A DNA stretch of 64,000 bases from positions 284,868 through 348,867 of the forward strand of contig NMRA01000242.1 in the NCBI GenBank assembly GCA_002633005.1, written 5' to 3'. A model generated the notes under the pieces. It was not told where the DNA came from. It saw only the letters and a list, made by a program, of their open reading frames with translations, and made no database searches. Positions 10,339-23,700 of the stretch are shown piece by piece (within the stretch, counting starts at the first letter, position 1; each line of letters starts with the position of its first letter). The translations under genes were made by a program, and so were the position numbers. The DNA comes from Phoronis australis (lineage: Eukaryota > Phoronida > Phoronidae).

Positions 10339-13300
10339 TTATAACTTCTCCAGCAAATTGACTCATTTCCTTTGTTAAAGTGCATTTAAATTTGTCCCAA
10401 GTTTGTAGAAATAACTCTGCTCAGAAACTTTTGTATTTAGTACTGTTAACTCATTGGGTAGTCGTGGATTTAATTATTGGAAGTGTGCCAAGGTTTAGGT
10501 GGTGTGTATGTGGACAAATAGCATTTAGTTATCATGTTAAGGTTCTAACAATTAACATTCAGAACTGCCATTTGCAGTATCAATGTAAAGTTGCCAAAGA
10601 CTTACACTTAATGAATAAAATGACAGCTTCATTAATATTACGTTCATGGAATTTGTTTTGTTGATTATTACGCAGTTAGCTAATATATGAGAAAGATCTT
10701 TTCAGTCCTTGTTTGCAGGACATTCTTTACAAGCATCAAGTACATTCACACAAACAAGACGACACATTTTTCAGCCAGTCCCGTATCATGGATACCAGTA
10801 TTTGATACCGGTGCTAGTTCATACAAACACCATCACTGAAACAAACTCAGTATTCTGAACTTGTTACAGTTTTAACCAATTTTCATTACAATTTGTTGGC
10901 CTTACAGTAGGCTTAACAAAATTTAATTCTAAGATTCAGTTTTGGACTCGAAACTAAAAGTATCAATGCAAAATACTTCTCTGTTGACATTTTTTCAGTC
11001 ATGGGCATGTTCCGTTAACACAAAACTAGCAATCTGGTGAAAAATCTTTGCTCTGTAAAAATGAATCCTGTCCTATAATTTAACATGGCAGCCTTAAAGC
11101 CTATCTTAAATGGCAACACCAGTAGACTTGGTTCCTACAGTATGTCAAGAGCATTTCTCCGAGTCCACTAGTGTAACTAGCTGTTGAGCATATTGGCTTA
11201 CTTTTGCCTACGTCACCACAGGAATCACCTTTTAATTCAAACGGCCACAAATAACACCAACACGCAATGGTGTCCTATTCAGATTCTTATTGTATACAAC
11301 TGTTATCAGTCTTTTATTGTTTTGCCTGGGATCTCGCGGTGACGCAATGGCACGAAAAGGCAGCTTCGTCTATCATTTGACAGGCTTACATTTGCGTGAT
11401 TGAATTCACGTTTTCATATTTTGCTAAGGCTTTGCTAGGACTACCTGGTTAGCCCAATACATCTAAAATATCCAAATTCCATTAAAGTTAGCCTTCAATC
11501 CCCAATGACTTCAGTAACCACCATTTTGCTAAGGTATCCCAAGTGTGCTCTCAAAATTGGATCTTTCAGTCGTGCTATCTTGCCAGCGTGTCTCATGTCT
11601 GAGAAACGCTCCGTAGAATTAGCAGTTCACTTTACTTGCACCAAATGGAGTTCATTGATGTCTTCATAACACAGCTCATTTATGACACACAACAAGTGGG
11701 CACAAAATGGAGTTCATTGATGTCTTCATTGGGATGATTCATAACCACTATGATTTTTATTTTTTATTTCCATTATGCAAGATCAGTATCTGGTCATTTT
11801 GGTACACCCGTGTACATTAAGCTCAACTTACCTTTGCGAGTGAATCAAATTGACATTTATTACGGGTTTAACATAATAAAAAAAACGGCTGTTTACTAAA
11901 AAGTGTTTTGGTGCAATACAAAATGCAAATAGCATACAGAATCCATTTAAAATTACAGTCCTTCAAATAATTGCAAGGTCAAATGCTCAAATTAAAAGCT
12001 TTTCAAGATCAGAATTTAATTCAATAACTTATCAAAGCCATGGCTCTAAAATCAAGTACTCTTCAGTGGACTGGAACATCTGTACACTGATTTAGCACAA
12101 GGTCCTGGATTCAAGTCCTGGTGGGGGCAGAAATCTTTTTGGGCTAAAACTCATTAGGTTAATTTGATGTGGCCAACAGGTGGTGTGCTGACCAGACTTA
12201 AAAATGTTTGCAATTTGTCGATTATGACTAAGAATAATCTTGTAGTATGAATAAAAACGAGCACTTCCCGACAATGCCAATTTATGTCTTATTACAAAAC
12301 TGTTCATTCACACGATTGTATATGTCAGCAAATCACCAATCTTTCAAGCAAAAGGCTTTGAAATATAAAATAGCTGTCTAAATTCAACAGTAAAATGCAT
12401 TTAGTAGTTTAACACTATACAAACAATCCTATGTACCTGCATGACTGTTATCACTAATAATAATGTATATGAAACACTGTACAAGATGTGAACATTAAGA
12501 CATATTAACTGCGTACAAGACTTACAATGGACAGCCACAGAAGTCAAAACCTGCATGCCAGAAGTACTGCTCACTGCTTGAGGTCAAAGTTCACACGACA
12601 CGTGCTGCCAAAGCCTGTGTCAGTAGCATACGGTGATTTGACAGCACCACACAAGTTTGACATCTTTATCACAAGCATCTTCACATTTCTTTGTTAGAAA
12701 AACACTGACAAAAATGGAGATCCGCAACCACAAAATCATACGTATAAAACCTTGCAAATGACGAAAATGTGAACATGTCCACTCACGGGATTCTCATACA
12801 TTTGAGAACAACCCTTTTCAATCTGTGCACACAACACTGTACACATTGCGACATTCTAAATGCTACAAAACACAAGGTCATTTCATGACCTTTCTAAATA
12901 CGATATATACAATGTAATTTAGAGATATGCAAATTGGTTACAGAGTGATGCTTTGAAGCCAGAAACTTGTTCTAAAATAATAAAGTACAAATTTTATTCC
13001 AACTGAGTGACTTAAGTTATATCTGCTGTCCAAGTTATAATGCTGCACTACTTTTTTAATTTGCACAAGTCAATCTTTACACAGCTTTTTCACAACAAAA
13101 AGAGCAGCTACACCCAATTTATCCAAAAACAACAACACATAATTCTCAATAAGGTTTTACACAATGTTAATACAATTATAGTGATACATTGAAGTTAAAC
13201 GTTTAAATATTTCATGTTCATTTTGTAAAACCAGTCTTGCAATATTATCTTCATACACGACCACGTTGGACTTGTTCATACTTGACTGTACTTTATTCCA

Positions 13301-14575
13301 GCTGCAAGGAGAACGAAACATTTTAACAATAAAATATTTAAGAAAATTTTGATGAATGTGGGTTGTACTACAACACAAAGGAAGTGAATATTTAAGAAAT
13401 TGATACTGTATTGCATGTCAAATTTTCTGAGGCTGTACTAGCAGTCTCAGAGTGTTCAATGCAACAAGATACAGTAATATTAGTTGGCAAATGAGTAAGC
13501 AGAAAACATTAGAAGGAACTTGGCAGAAATTATAGACCAACTCAAGGATTTCATAATGGTCAGTAAAAAAATGATTGGCTTGCTGCTGTTCATATACAAG
13601 CACTGCTAACTCTATCTTTCCCAATTCATTGCCATTGTAGCTTGTTGACGACTTCACTCACATAGCTGCAGACTATTTCAGAGGACAATACCCACAAGTA
13701 CAGTGTGTATTTGAATATCAATCTCCCAATTCAAAGCTACTGGCGCTAAGTGGAACATTAAAAACGTACGTATTCCACCACCCACAAAATCACAGATACT
13801 TTACAATTCATTACCACATTTAAGCAAATCCAAAACGCAACACAATTCATTTGACATTTAGTTGATACTACGAACAGTGCATATCTGCAAGAACAACATA
13901 ATCTATTTATGGTGAAACTTTCACCAGGTAATAAGGATTTGTCACAGGGGACCAACCACTACTGCCACCTGACTGTAGAAGGAAGTACTATTACTTCACA
14001 CTGTGTTGCCTATGGCAAAACCTCGACTCATAAAAAATCTTGTTTTTATTGAATAGGGTACACATGAACATTGTCATTTTGGACACCGTCAAGTTGCCTC
14101 CTTGCCAGTCTGAAGGCAGTTAGAGCAAATGCCTCACGCGACCTGTTGCCATGCATCGTTGGAGCATCCCACTAGCCAGTCCACATACCTCTAGTTACCA
14201 TGACAACTTAGTTTAAATCAACTGTGAAGCTGCATTTGATCACTACATTCGTGCCATGCCATATGCTAATATCAAAACAGTATTCACATATCAAAATGAA
14301 GTGAGCAAACTCAACCAGACAGGTAATTTGTGAGTGGCAATGCCTATTGTATAGATCATTACTCATATGTTCTATGGCAATGTCTATTGTGCATATCTTC
14401 AGCTATATGATATCCAAGAACGAATATGCACAGAATACACACGAGTCAGTAGCAGGTTTTTACTACAAACAGCAACAGACAATGAAAGCGAGAGCCAAGC
14501 AACATGAATCCTAGAGGGCAGCACAAGCATCAGAGCAGACGTAACAAAACTAGACCAGTCACCTGCCGAGTGGCA
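10339..14575. other. Intergenic or 3' UTR of the LMO7-like gene
   Basis: No exon recognised. Contains a SINE-like relic (12054-12180) and a 25-bp direct repeat (aaatggagttcattgatg at about 11645 and 11704). The 3' UTR of the minus-strand gene must start at 14575 and run left; its end is not evident. Confidence 0.5.
12054..12180 (+). repeat. tRNA-derived SINE-like relic
   Basis: Has an A-box-like start (ttcagtggactggaaca) and a B-box-like ggattcaagtcc at 12110-12121, 40-50 bp apart, followed by a non-tRNA tail resembling the copy at 25251. Too diverged to be a tRNA gene. Confidence 0.5.
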
Positions 14576-14766
14576 TCAAAACCTCCGCACAAACTCAGTA
14601 CCTTCGTCATTACTATAGCAGTTTTTGCAGTGTAGTTTGGAGACGCGCACACGCACGTCGGCGCCCATGTTTCCATTGCTAAGCTGCGTGTGGCAGACGC
14701 AGCAACGGAAACAGTTGACGTGATAGTAGAGGTTCAGCGACTCTATCACCATGGCAGCACCACGAC
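14576..14766 (-). CDS. LMO7/LIMCH1-like: LMO7-like last coding exon, LIM domain
   Basis: Acceptor tgctcggttgcag. With the preceding exon it gives C-x2-C-x17-H-x2-C-x2-C-x2-C ... C-x2-C, a single zinc-binding LIM domain. [20 protein letters not shown] is nearly the vertebrate LIMCH1 sequence. Ends EGTEFVRRF and TGA, a short tail after LIM as in the family. Confidence 0.96.
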
Positions 14767-17700
14767 CTGCAACCGAGCAAATGAGCAACAAACCTTAACG
14801 AGAACTACGGAAAATGCACGATGACATAAGCGTTGTTTCAACAGGCAGCAAAATGAACCATGAGCCAAACTGTTGTGCATGTATGCTTATAGTGTAGAAG
14901 ACAGGCTGCTTTGGGGAGATATTTTCATCATTCCTATGTCGTGAAGATTACCTTTAAACTGGCATTAAATCAGTGCTATCTGTTGAAAAACAACATTTGA
15001 TTTAGACCACTAACTGTTATACAATGGCTCCATCTTATTCCCTACTCAATTTAGAAGTGACGGATAGGCTCAGGAAGACCTAACACGTCATTATCGCATC
15101 AGACCATGATCAATAATTTCAAGTCAAGGCGTGAACGTTTCATGACACACTCAAAAGAAGGAGATATGAACACGGATGTCTTGTGTGAATTACTGTAACC
15201 GATTTCACTTCTGACATGAGCCATTTTGGACAAATGAACCACAAAGGTTTTTTGGACATGAGAAAATGGCTTACATATGCTTTAATTCCTGGTAATTATT
15301 ACTAAATCATCATCTTCACATTTACAGCCATATTGTTGCTTTAATGGCATGCAAGATGATGCCTCCAACAAAAGTCTGAAGGACTATGCTCTGATGTTCT
15401 TGTTACCAAACATGTCCACGCAATGTTCAACGTTCCAAAATAGTGTCAACCCGAGTGCTGAGGGTTCGGTAATCTATTGAAACTTTAAGTAGTAAGGTAA
15501 TTAAAATTGAAACATTTAAGATTGCACTGACGGTGTGTTTCAACATCACTCAATGATAACGCATGCACTTACAAACCAAACATGCTCACAACTAAACCAC
15601 ACTGAGCATGCACAAAGCTCAAATGATTGCATAGAACCACCACCAGGTGGCGTTGAGCTACCATTAAAGGACAAGAAGCAATAATGGGGTGCAGGCAGAT
15701 ACCTTGGTGAGTGATTCACAACAGAGGTCATGGTATACACCTGAGGTCAAAACAATACTTATGCCATGAATATGCTAAGAGTAGGTGATGTAACAACACA
15801 CTGTGGCAATGATATTAACTGCAGTTATATTAGACTGGGTACTTAGGAGACTAAACTGTTAAAATATAATACACAAGTTCAGTGATGCTACTTTTTTAAT
15901 ACACATGCACAACATTTAGATCAAATGCTGTTATTTTTAGTGCTGCTATGGTCACACTAAGGAATCACATTCAGTGAGCACACTTGTGACCTTTAGTTCT
16001 AAATTGAAAGCAAGAAATGACTCCAGGATCACCCCAGAACAAATGTGGCAGTCCAATGGTGTGGACAAAGGTGGAGCTTGAAACAAATCAAAAGGACCAA
16101 AACATCACTACGCAATGAAAGTTTCTGATTCAACTCTGTTTAGAGAGTAGCAAACCTTCCATGTCACTTACCGAGTTCCTTCTGACAATAAGCGCACAAC
16201 TGCTTGGCACTAACTGACAGCACATCTTCATCTTGAGATGAGTTCAGACTACCCCCAGGAGATGGTTTGGACGATGGGGACCTCTGTGGACCACTCGATG
16301 GCAATATGCTATTTTCAGCTACTGGTTGGCCAAACCTGTCCGCCACCTCTCCTGACGGTGGCCGTCCATACAATTCCTGAGGTTGGGTCTGATACGTGGG
16401 AACTGTAGCTTTTGAGACAAGCTCCTCGCGCGTGGCATCAATCAACCAATCGGGTCTCTGCACTGGGCTGGTCTCCTTCGATGGCTGCTGTTGCGCCCTC
16501 AGCCAATCCTGCCGTTCTCGCTCTTGCTGTTTTTTCTTCTCATCCTCCTGTAGCACCCTCAGTTGCTCCGCCTCAATCCACTCTCTCTCTTGTTGCAGTT
16601 TCTGTTGCCTCTCCCTCTCCTGTTTTTCAGCGATGCGTCGCCGTTCAGCCTCCTGTACCAGCCAATGTTCATGAGGGTTCTTAAGTGGCTCGTGGGGTTT
16701 GATCCAATCTGACCGCCTGCGGTTCTTGGCTTCCTCACGCTTCCGTTCACGCTCTTCCTCAGCAAGAATCCAACCATCATCGCGTATTTGACGTGGACGT
16801 GGGACGGCATTCAATGACTTGAAATTCTTTTTGTCCACAGGCACCTGACCTTCTGATCTCATTTTGACCTCACGCTGTGGTGAAGCTGGTTTCTCATATC
16901 CAATCACCCCCGGTGGAGGTTTGCGATTCATTTTGAGGACATCATCACGTGACAGTGGAGGAGAGTCTTCACGTAACTCTGTGTCTACGAAACGTTTTTG
17001 AAAGTCCTCTTCCTCAACTGCAGATCTTACACTTTTGAATGGTTTCGGTGCAACTTTTGGGAAGACCTTCTGTTTGGGTGGGGAATTCTCTTTACTTGGA
17101 GGGTTCCATGGCTTTGGCACAAACTCCTTTTTCAACTGAAAAAGAGTGAAGAGTTACGCATCAACATACACAGATTGACAGGCAAAACTTGAATCTATAG
17201 TTCACAAAGCAGGAATTTCTGACAGTAATAACTTTTCACTTGCAATGGGCAACTTGCATTACTCCAGAACAGTTGTAAGCCACTTGCTCGCTAAATAGTG
17301 TTGACGTCTAAATTCATGTTCCAGTTGACACAAACACTAACCTGCATTTTGGGAGCAGCAGAGCTGCCAGCTGGTGGGCTGTCAGCTTCTCTCTCCCACT
17401 CCTTTTCACCAACATAAGACACTTTGCGGTTCATTTTGAGAACATCCTGTCGTGACATGAACACAGGGCTGTCTGTACCACCATAATTTTTGACTGCTGA
17501 AACAGGCTTAGACGACATCTTCTCAGGTTCAGTATCAAGTTTCACAGGTGAACTGAAATAAAGAACAAAATAAAAGTGAAAGTTAGAGGAAGAAATTATT
17601 AAAGGGAGCTGTATCACTATAAAGTGGCATGACAGCCTCCACTACCAAATGCCCCTTTGTTATAATAAGTGTTTAGAATGATGACCTGACCACTTCTCTG

Positions 17701-20700
17701 AACCTGTTTTAGTAATAATGCAAACAATGCAATTTGAAAACATGCCATCCAAAAAACAGGACTGGTGTTATGTGATCACTCTTGATACTTACCACACCAA
17801 TTCTCGCGTGTTTTGGCAGTAACACATGGGCGACCCCTCCTAGCATAGCATTTCTCAGAAACTCAGGATTATTAAGGATAATGAGAGACTAAACAATGAG
17901 TGAAAAGGATTCCTTCTCCACCCCAGCCCACATCATTATCTTTCCTATGTTCCTATGCCATCTCATCCCCTCCGCCCATACACTACCTCACTCCACCACA
18001 TGATCGTTAGTATCTCGCACGATGCCATCAACCACATGATCTCTCACTACCTCACTGCACCCCATGATCTCTACTATCTCACCTCACCCTTCACATCATG
18101 ATCCCAACTATATCACNCTCACCCCATGATCTCTGCTACCTCTTCTTACCCTCTCACCCCATGATCTCTGCTACCTCATCTTGCCCTATGATTGCTACTG
18201 TCTCATCTCACCCATGTCTACAACTTACCTGCGCTGTTGTAATTTGTAACTGGACACCTCAAGAGATGTTGGACTACCACTGTGTATTTGGTCATCACTT
18301 GAGTTCAATTTGTCACCTAACTTCAGTTTACGCTCCGTCTCCATGGCAACTCGTTGGATCTCTTCCTGTTTCAACAACCACAACCGTTGCTGTTCTTCTT
18401 TCTCATGCTGCAATCTCTCCTCCTCTTGACGTAGACGCTCCTTTTCCTGACGTAATCGTTCCTAAAAGACATGAGAAAGCATGCATCAACTGACAGTCTG
18501 TTAAGTGATTTCACGCTATTAAAGATACATTTGCTGACATTTTGACGCAGAAAGCTTAAGATTTCCAAATGTTGTCTCTGTAAGGTGGACTTGACCAATC
18601 TGGCACCATTCACTACAACATGTGCAACCATAGATATAACAGTGACACTGATGGCGCATACCATGAATGTAAGGCAAAACAATAACTAGCCCACTTAGGG
18701 TGCAGTATTTTTGGTGTTTAATACTAAAATACAATATTACGTTACTCTCTCTATGTTTCACTTGGACAAATGTTACTTCTGCCATGTGTATTTTAAATTG
18801 CAGCATTCCTTAAGTGACATCACTGGTGTGTTCTAGTCAATTTGTTTCCACTGTGTTCACAACGTAAATGTTGCTGACTCCACCATTATGTGTGTGGCAA
18901 TACAGAACAGAATACATACACTACACCACACCATGAATAAATGACAAAGGGCAATCTGCTCACAATAAACAATTAAGCCAGGCATCAGTATCATGAAGTG
19001 TCTTATGACTTGAGACAAAAATTTGGTCATAGGCTACCACTTGACAAAATGATAAAGGTTTAGACAATTAGTACATCACCACTTAGAAACAGTTAGCGTA
19101 AATTATCCCATTAACTAGAAGTCATAGGTATATTCTCAGATACTGTATTTTGCAAAAATTAAAATTAACGGATTTTGAGAAATAGTTGTGTAGAGTATTA
19201 GGCCAAATTTCTAACATGCGTCAAACGACACTTTTCATTGAACAGACCCCGGGACAGTTCTAGGATGACCAGTATTTCACACTTCACTCAAAAAATGAAA
19301 AATCCTGATTTTCTCCTAAAGCATAGTTCTATAGTATATCCAACCCCTTAGTACTACGGCCCCAAAACAAAATTCAAAGCAAACTTTAAGCATAATTTAA
19401 GACATTATCAACCCAACAGTAATACTCTCAACTATTTTATTTCTTAGCAAGGAGTAAGTCTTTGTGTTTAATTTCACATACTATGTGAAGATCCAAAGTC
19501 GTATTATGCTTAGCATAGAAACACTTGTCTGCACAAATACAATGGTAAGTGGCACAACGCACTTCCTGATTCAGACAGGTTTGGTTGGTATTCAAATGTT
19601 AGTCAACAGGTTATGAATCTACTGTGTAAACAAATGACATTACACATATACCCTTACGAATCTACTGTGTAAACAAATGACATTACACATATACCCTTAC
19701 GAATCTACTGTGTAAACGAATGACATTACACATATACCGTCCACAGGAGGCACATACACACATACTTCCCAGACCTGATTCTGCCAATTTGAGCAAGGCA
19801 GAAATTCATTTTCTTTTCAGTTTTTGAAATCATTTGCCAGAGTGTAACTGTCAACTTTTGTGAAATGTTTTCATATTTCAACAAGTAACATTTTAACCGT
19901 TCTTATTCAATGTTTTAAAATATTGGTTTCTATTTTCTGAATCCTCAATCATTGAAATTAAAACGTCACAAAATCCTTAATAATCACATAACTGCTGCTT
20001 TTCCAAAAATTATGACATTTCTGCTTTGGAAAAGAATTTCTAAAAAAATCTAACCTTTGTGTTAGAAGTCTATATTCTTACAGTCAATATGACGGACACT
20101 GTGACTCATATTTTTGATTTAGTCTCAAACAACACAAGCATCAGCTGTCAAAATCACACCTTGGATATTTGTGCATAAATAATTTTTAGACATTAATTAT
20201 GTGAAAATATCCAAGCTGAGACATCATACCATTTTCAACAATATGGTACGTTTTCTGAGAAAGAATGGAAAGCTGACAATTACCTTAAGTTGCATACAGC
20301 AAGAGATTTACGAGTACATTTTTCTGTAAAGAGTCTACCTCAAAGGAAAACGAGACTACGTAAAACTTGTGAAAACTCTTCACTGCCTTGCCCACCTTTT
20401 CAGAATAATAATCACTGTGCAATGACAAAGTACAATGCAAATCAGATTTCAATTGAAATTCCTTGACAAAACAATAAAATTTCTTGGATAAAAAGCCAAA
20501 AACACACAAGAATAACATTCAACATATGAGGTGAACCTTTTCTCCAAGTGAAATCTGTTTCAACATCACAATAATTTACGGTTTAGTGCACACCCATGCA
20601 GTCCTGCCATCTAGTGACTAAGTGCAAACTTACTGCCTCTTCATCTGCTGTCTGAAGCACACAAGAATGTGATAACACAAGTGACCCTTCAAGCTGTTAA

Positions 20701-23700
20701 CCGTAATTCTTCACTTATTTCATTCAAAAATAATTGTCAAAATTTTGAGAAATAAACAAAACAACATTCTGCTTTTGTGCCATAGTGTGAACTGAATAGG
20801 TGAAGTATTACCACAGATGCACAAGTGTTTACATTTTCATAAGTAACACACCAGATAATGACTGATAATACAAAAGTCAATCTCATGCCCTTTACAAAAA
20901 GCTTTTAAATCAGCACAAGTGTGAAGGTTAGTGATATCAGGCCAACATGAAGCAACACAATTTTTCTTATGACACTTAACATGTAAAGGATCACTAATCT
21001 ATGAGGAGGGCACATCTCATGGATTAATGTATCAACATCATTTTTGCATTTTTATACTTTACATCACGGACAGCACAGGTGAGTGTGTCAGAGATACCGT
21101 AATAAAGCCTTCCCACAACAAGTGCATGTATTCATCCACTGATTAAAGTCAAATTCCAGGGTTAAAAATTACTGAAATACAACAAGTTGATTTTTTATGG
21201 AATAAGAATAAAAATTTGCAATTGTTCTTTCTATATCAACTTATAACACACCAAAGGCTGAAAATATCCTTTAGAAAATTGTTAGAATAATCTTTTGATT
21301 TCTCTTTCCAATGCCCTTTCATATGAACATATCTCTTAACTCCTGGACAGGCTAAGTGTCCTGACCATACCATTGACCATCCGTTACAGCCACTACTCAA
21401 ACCTCTTCCCTAGACACCCAGATTATTCTGACCACCGCACTGACCATCGTTACACCCACCACTCACCCCCCCTCCCTAGACAGCCAGTCCATTCTGACCA
21501 CCCCACTGAACCTCCATCACAACAGCCACTACTCACCTCTTGCTCACGTAGCTGACGTTCCTTCTCCAGCAAGAAGCTCTTTCTCTCCCTCTCTCGCCTC
21601 TTTTCTCGCTCTTCTTCTTCCTTCTCCCGTTTCTCTCGCTCAATTTCTCGCTGCCTATCCTCCTCTCGCTTCTTCTTCAGCTCTGCCTCTCTCTGACGCT
21701 GCTCTTCCAGAGCACGCTTGCGGTCCTCGTTCAACTTCCTCTGCCGTGCCATGTATTCCTCTTCCTTACGCTCAGCATCCTTCAACCTCTCCGCTTCCGC
21801 TTCTTCTCGCCTTTTGCGTAGATCTTCCAGCCTAAAGAAGAAGTTCTGATAACATAACCACCATACTTATTTCAGTGACCGATAAATGTCATAAACGATA
21901 ACATCTCTTATATTGTGCACGACATAAATCATCAAACATTTACAGCATAATCATCACCCCATTTCCGTTCTAGATCTCAACACTTACACAGTCTGACATT
22001 GTCCTTCACTGACTTAAACCTTCATTCAACAATCTGCGAATATCTTACCTCTCATCTATTCTGTCATACCCATAGTTCTCCTTGATCAGGAGCTACAACT
22101 CTGACTTTTCTTAAAGACAAACTCATTTACCTCAAGACCCAAACAGACCTACGATCCTTTCTTTCCTCAAACAGCTTTCATCTTTCTCTCCTCCATTGTA
22201 AAAAAATTGTCACTATCACCCCGGCCCCCTCTCGCATACAAACTCTACATCCCAAATAGTCTAATTGTCTCCTCCTTAGCAGGACTCCGGTTCTTGTTCA
22301 ATCACTATCAAACTCCTCTTTGCGCAATATCTCCATTTCTCACTAACACCCAACAAACACATGTGTATGTACACCCACTCCCACTACATCTCTCCCCATC
22401 TTCACCTCCTCACTCTCTCTCTAGAATCCTTAGTTAAGCTACTCACATCAGCCCACTCAGTGCACACACCCACCAACCCATCGTCGGCCACACAACCACG
22501 AACCCATCGTCGGCCACACACCCACCAACCCATCGTCGGCCACACACCCTCCCAAAGCCCAGCACCCTTACCGTCTTTCCTCCTCTCTCGCATGATGCTC
22601 TTGTTCCACTCGTTTCTTCTCTTCTTCCCTCGCCTTCTTCTCCTTCTCCTCCTTCATCAGTTGCTCTGTTCTCTGTCGTTGTTCCTCCAACAATCGCTTC
22701 TGTTCTTCGCGATATCGCTGAGCTTCACGCAGTCGCTGTTCCTCCATTTCTTTGATTTTCTGTTCTTGCACATCCTTAGCCTAACAATTAACAAAAACTC
22801 AATCAGCAAGGTTAGCAGGCTGCTTTGCCCAAGAAGCTCGTCCGTCTAGAATTTGGGGTACCTTTACTACAGACGGACACATTATAAAGTACGCAATGTC
22901 TCAGATAATGCGTTTATGTTACAGCTTCTCATTGACTTCGAACAGTGATGAGCATTGAGTGGAATGTGCCTGAACATTCAGTTAATTCAACTTCTTTATT
23001 TTTATCATGTAATCAACAAAACAGGCACCAGCATATTTATGGCTTACCCTTGTGGAGTGAGTTCAGTGCCTCAGCAAAATGCAGATGAACACTCGACTTT
23101 AAAAGCAATCTTTCCAATGAGAAGCACTAACATCATAATAGCTCACTTCCCATAAAACTAACAAACAGAAAAACTCCTCTTCTAACACTGCTTGGTTTAG
23201 CCTTGTAACGCCCAATCAGTTTACCCAAGGCGCGTGGATGACTGCTCCAACAAACCTGACTCAGAACAACAAATTCACCTGCTGTTTCCTCTTTTCCAAC
23301 TCTTGTGTTCGCTGCGAGTAGGCAACATGCAAGTCAGCCTGTTCTTTCTCATATTTTTCCTGCAAAGAAATCGCACCATCACCTGTTGCTGCAACATACA
23401 TTTTATTTTCACTAAGTTGATTATGTTGAGAACCTCCAATTTCACTCCACACCAAATTTGTTCAACAAACACAATGTTAATCATTTCATACCGTGGTCCA
23501 GATCTGATCAACAAGAGTGCATCATCAGAGAGAAAGGATACGTTAACACCCACCACCAAATTAATGATACAAAAAGCAACAACAAGTTTAAGGACAGTAT
23601 CAGATGAGCAGACGGAGATTACCACAGCCCAACACCAACTTAAGTACACATGACCTCAGAACAGAACAGCACAAGTTTTTCTTCATTCTATAACCAATAT

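Noticed and set aside
12054-12140. Possible functional tRNA gene
   Set aside because: Box-like motifs are present but no acceptor-stem or cloverleaf pairing could be drawn; treated as a SINE relic.
22361-22849. 162-codon + strand open frame and similar + frames at 16396-16684
   Set aside because: Antisense shadows of the Glu/Arg-rich coiled-coil exons of the minus-strand gene; Ser/Leu/Phe-rich low complexity as expected.
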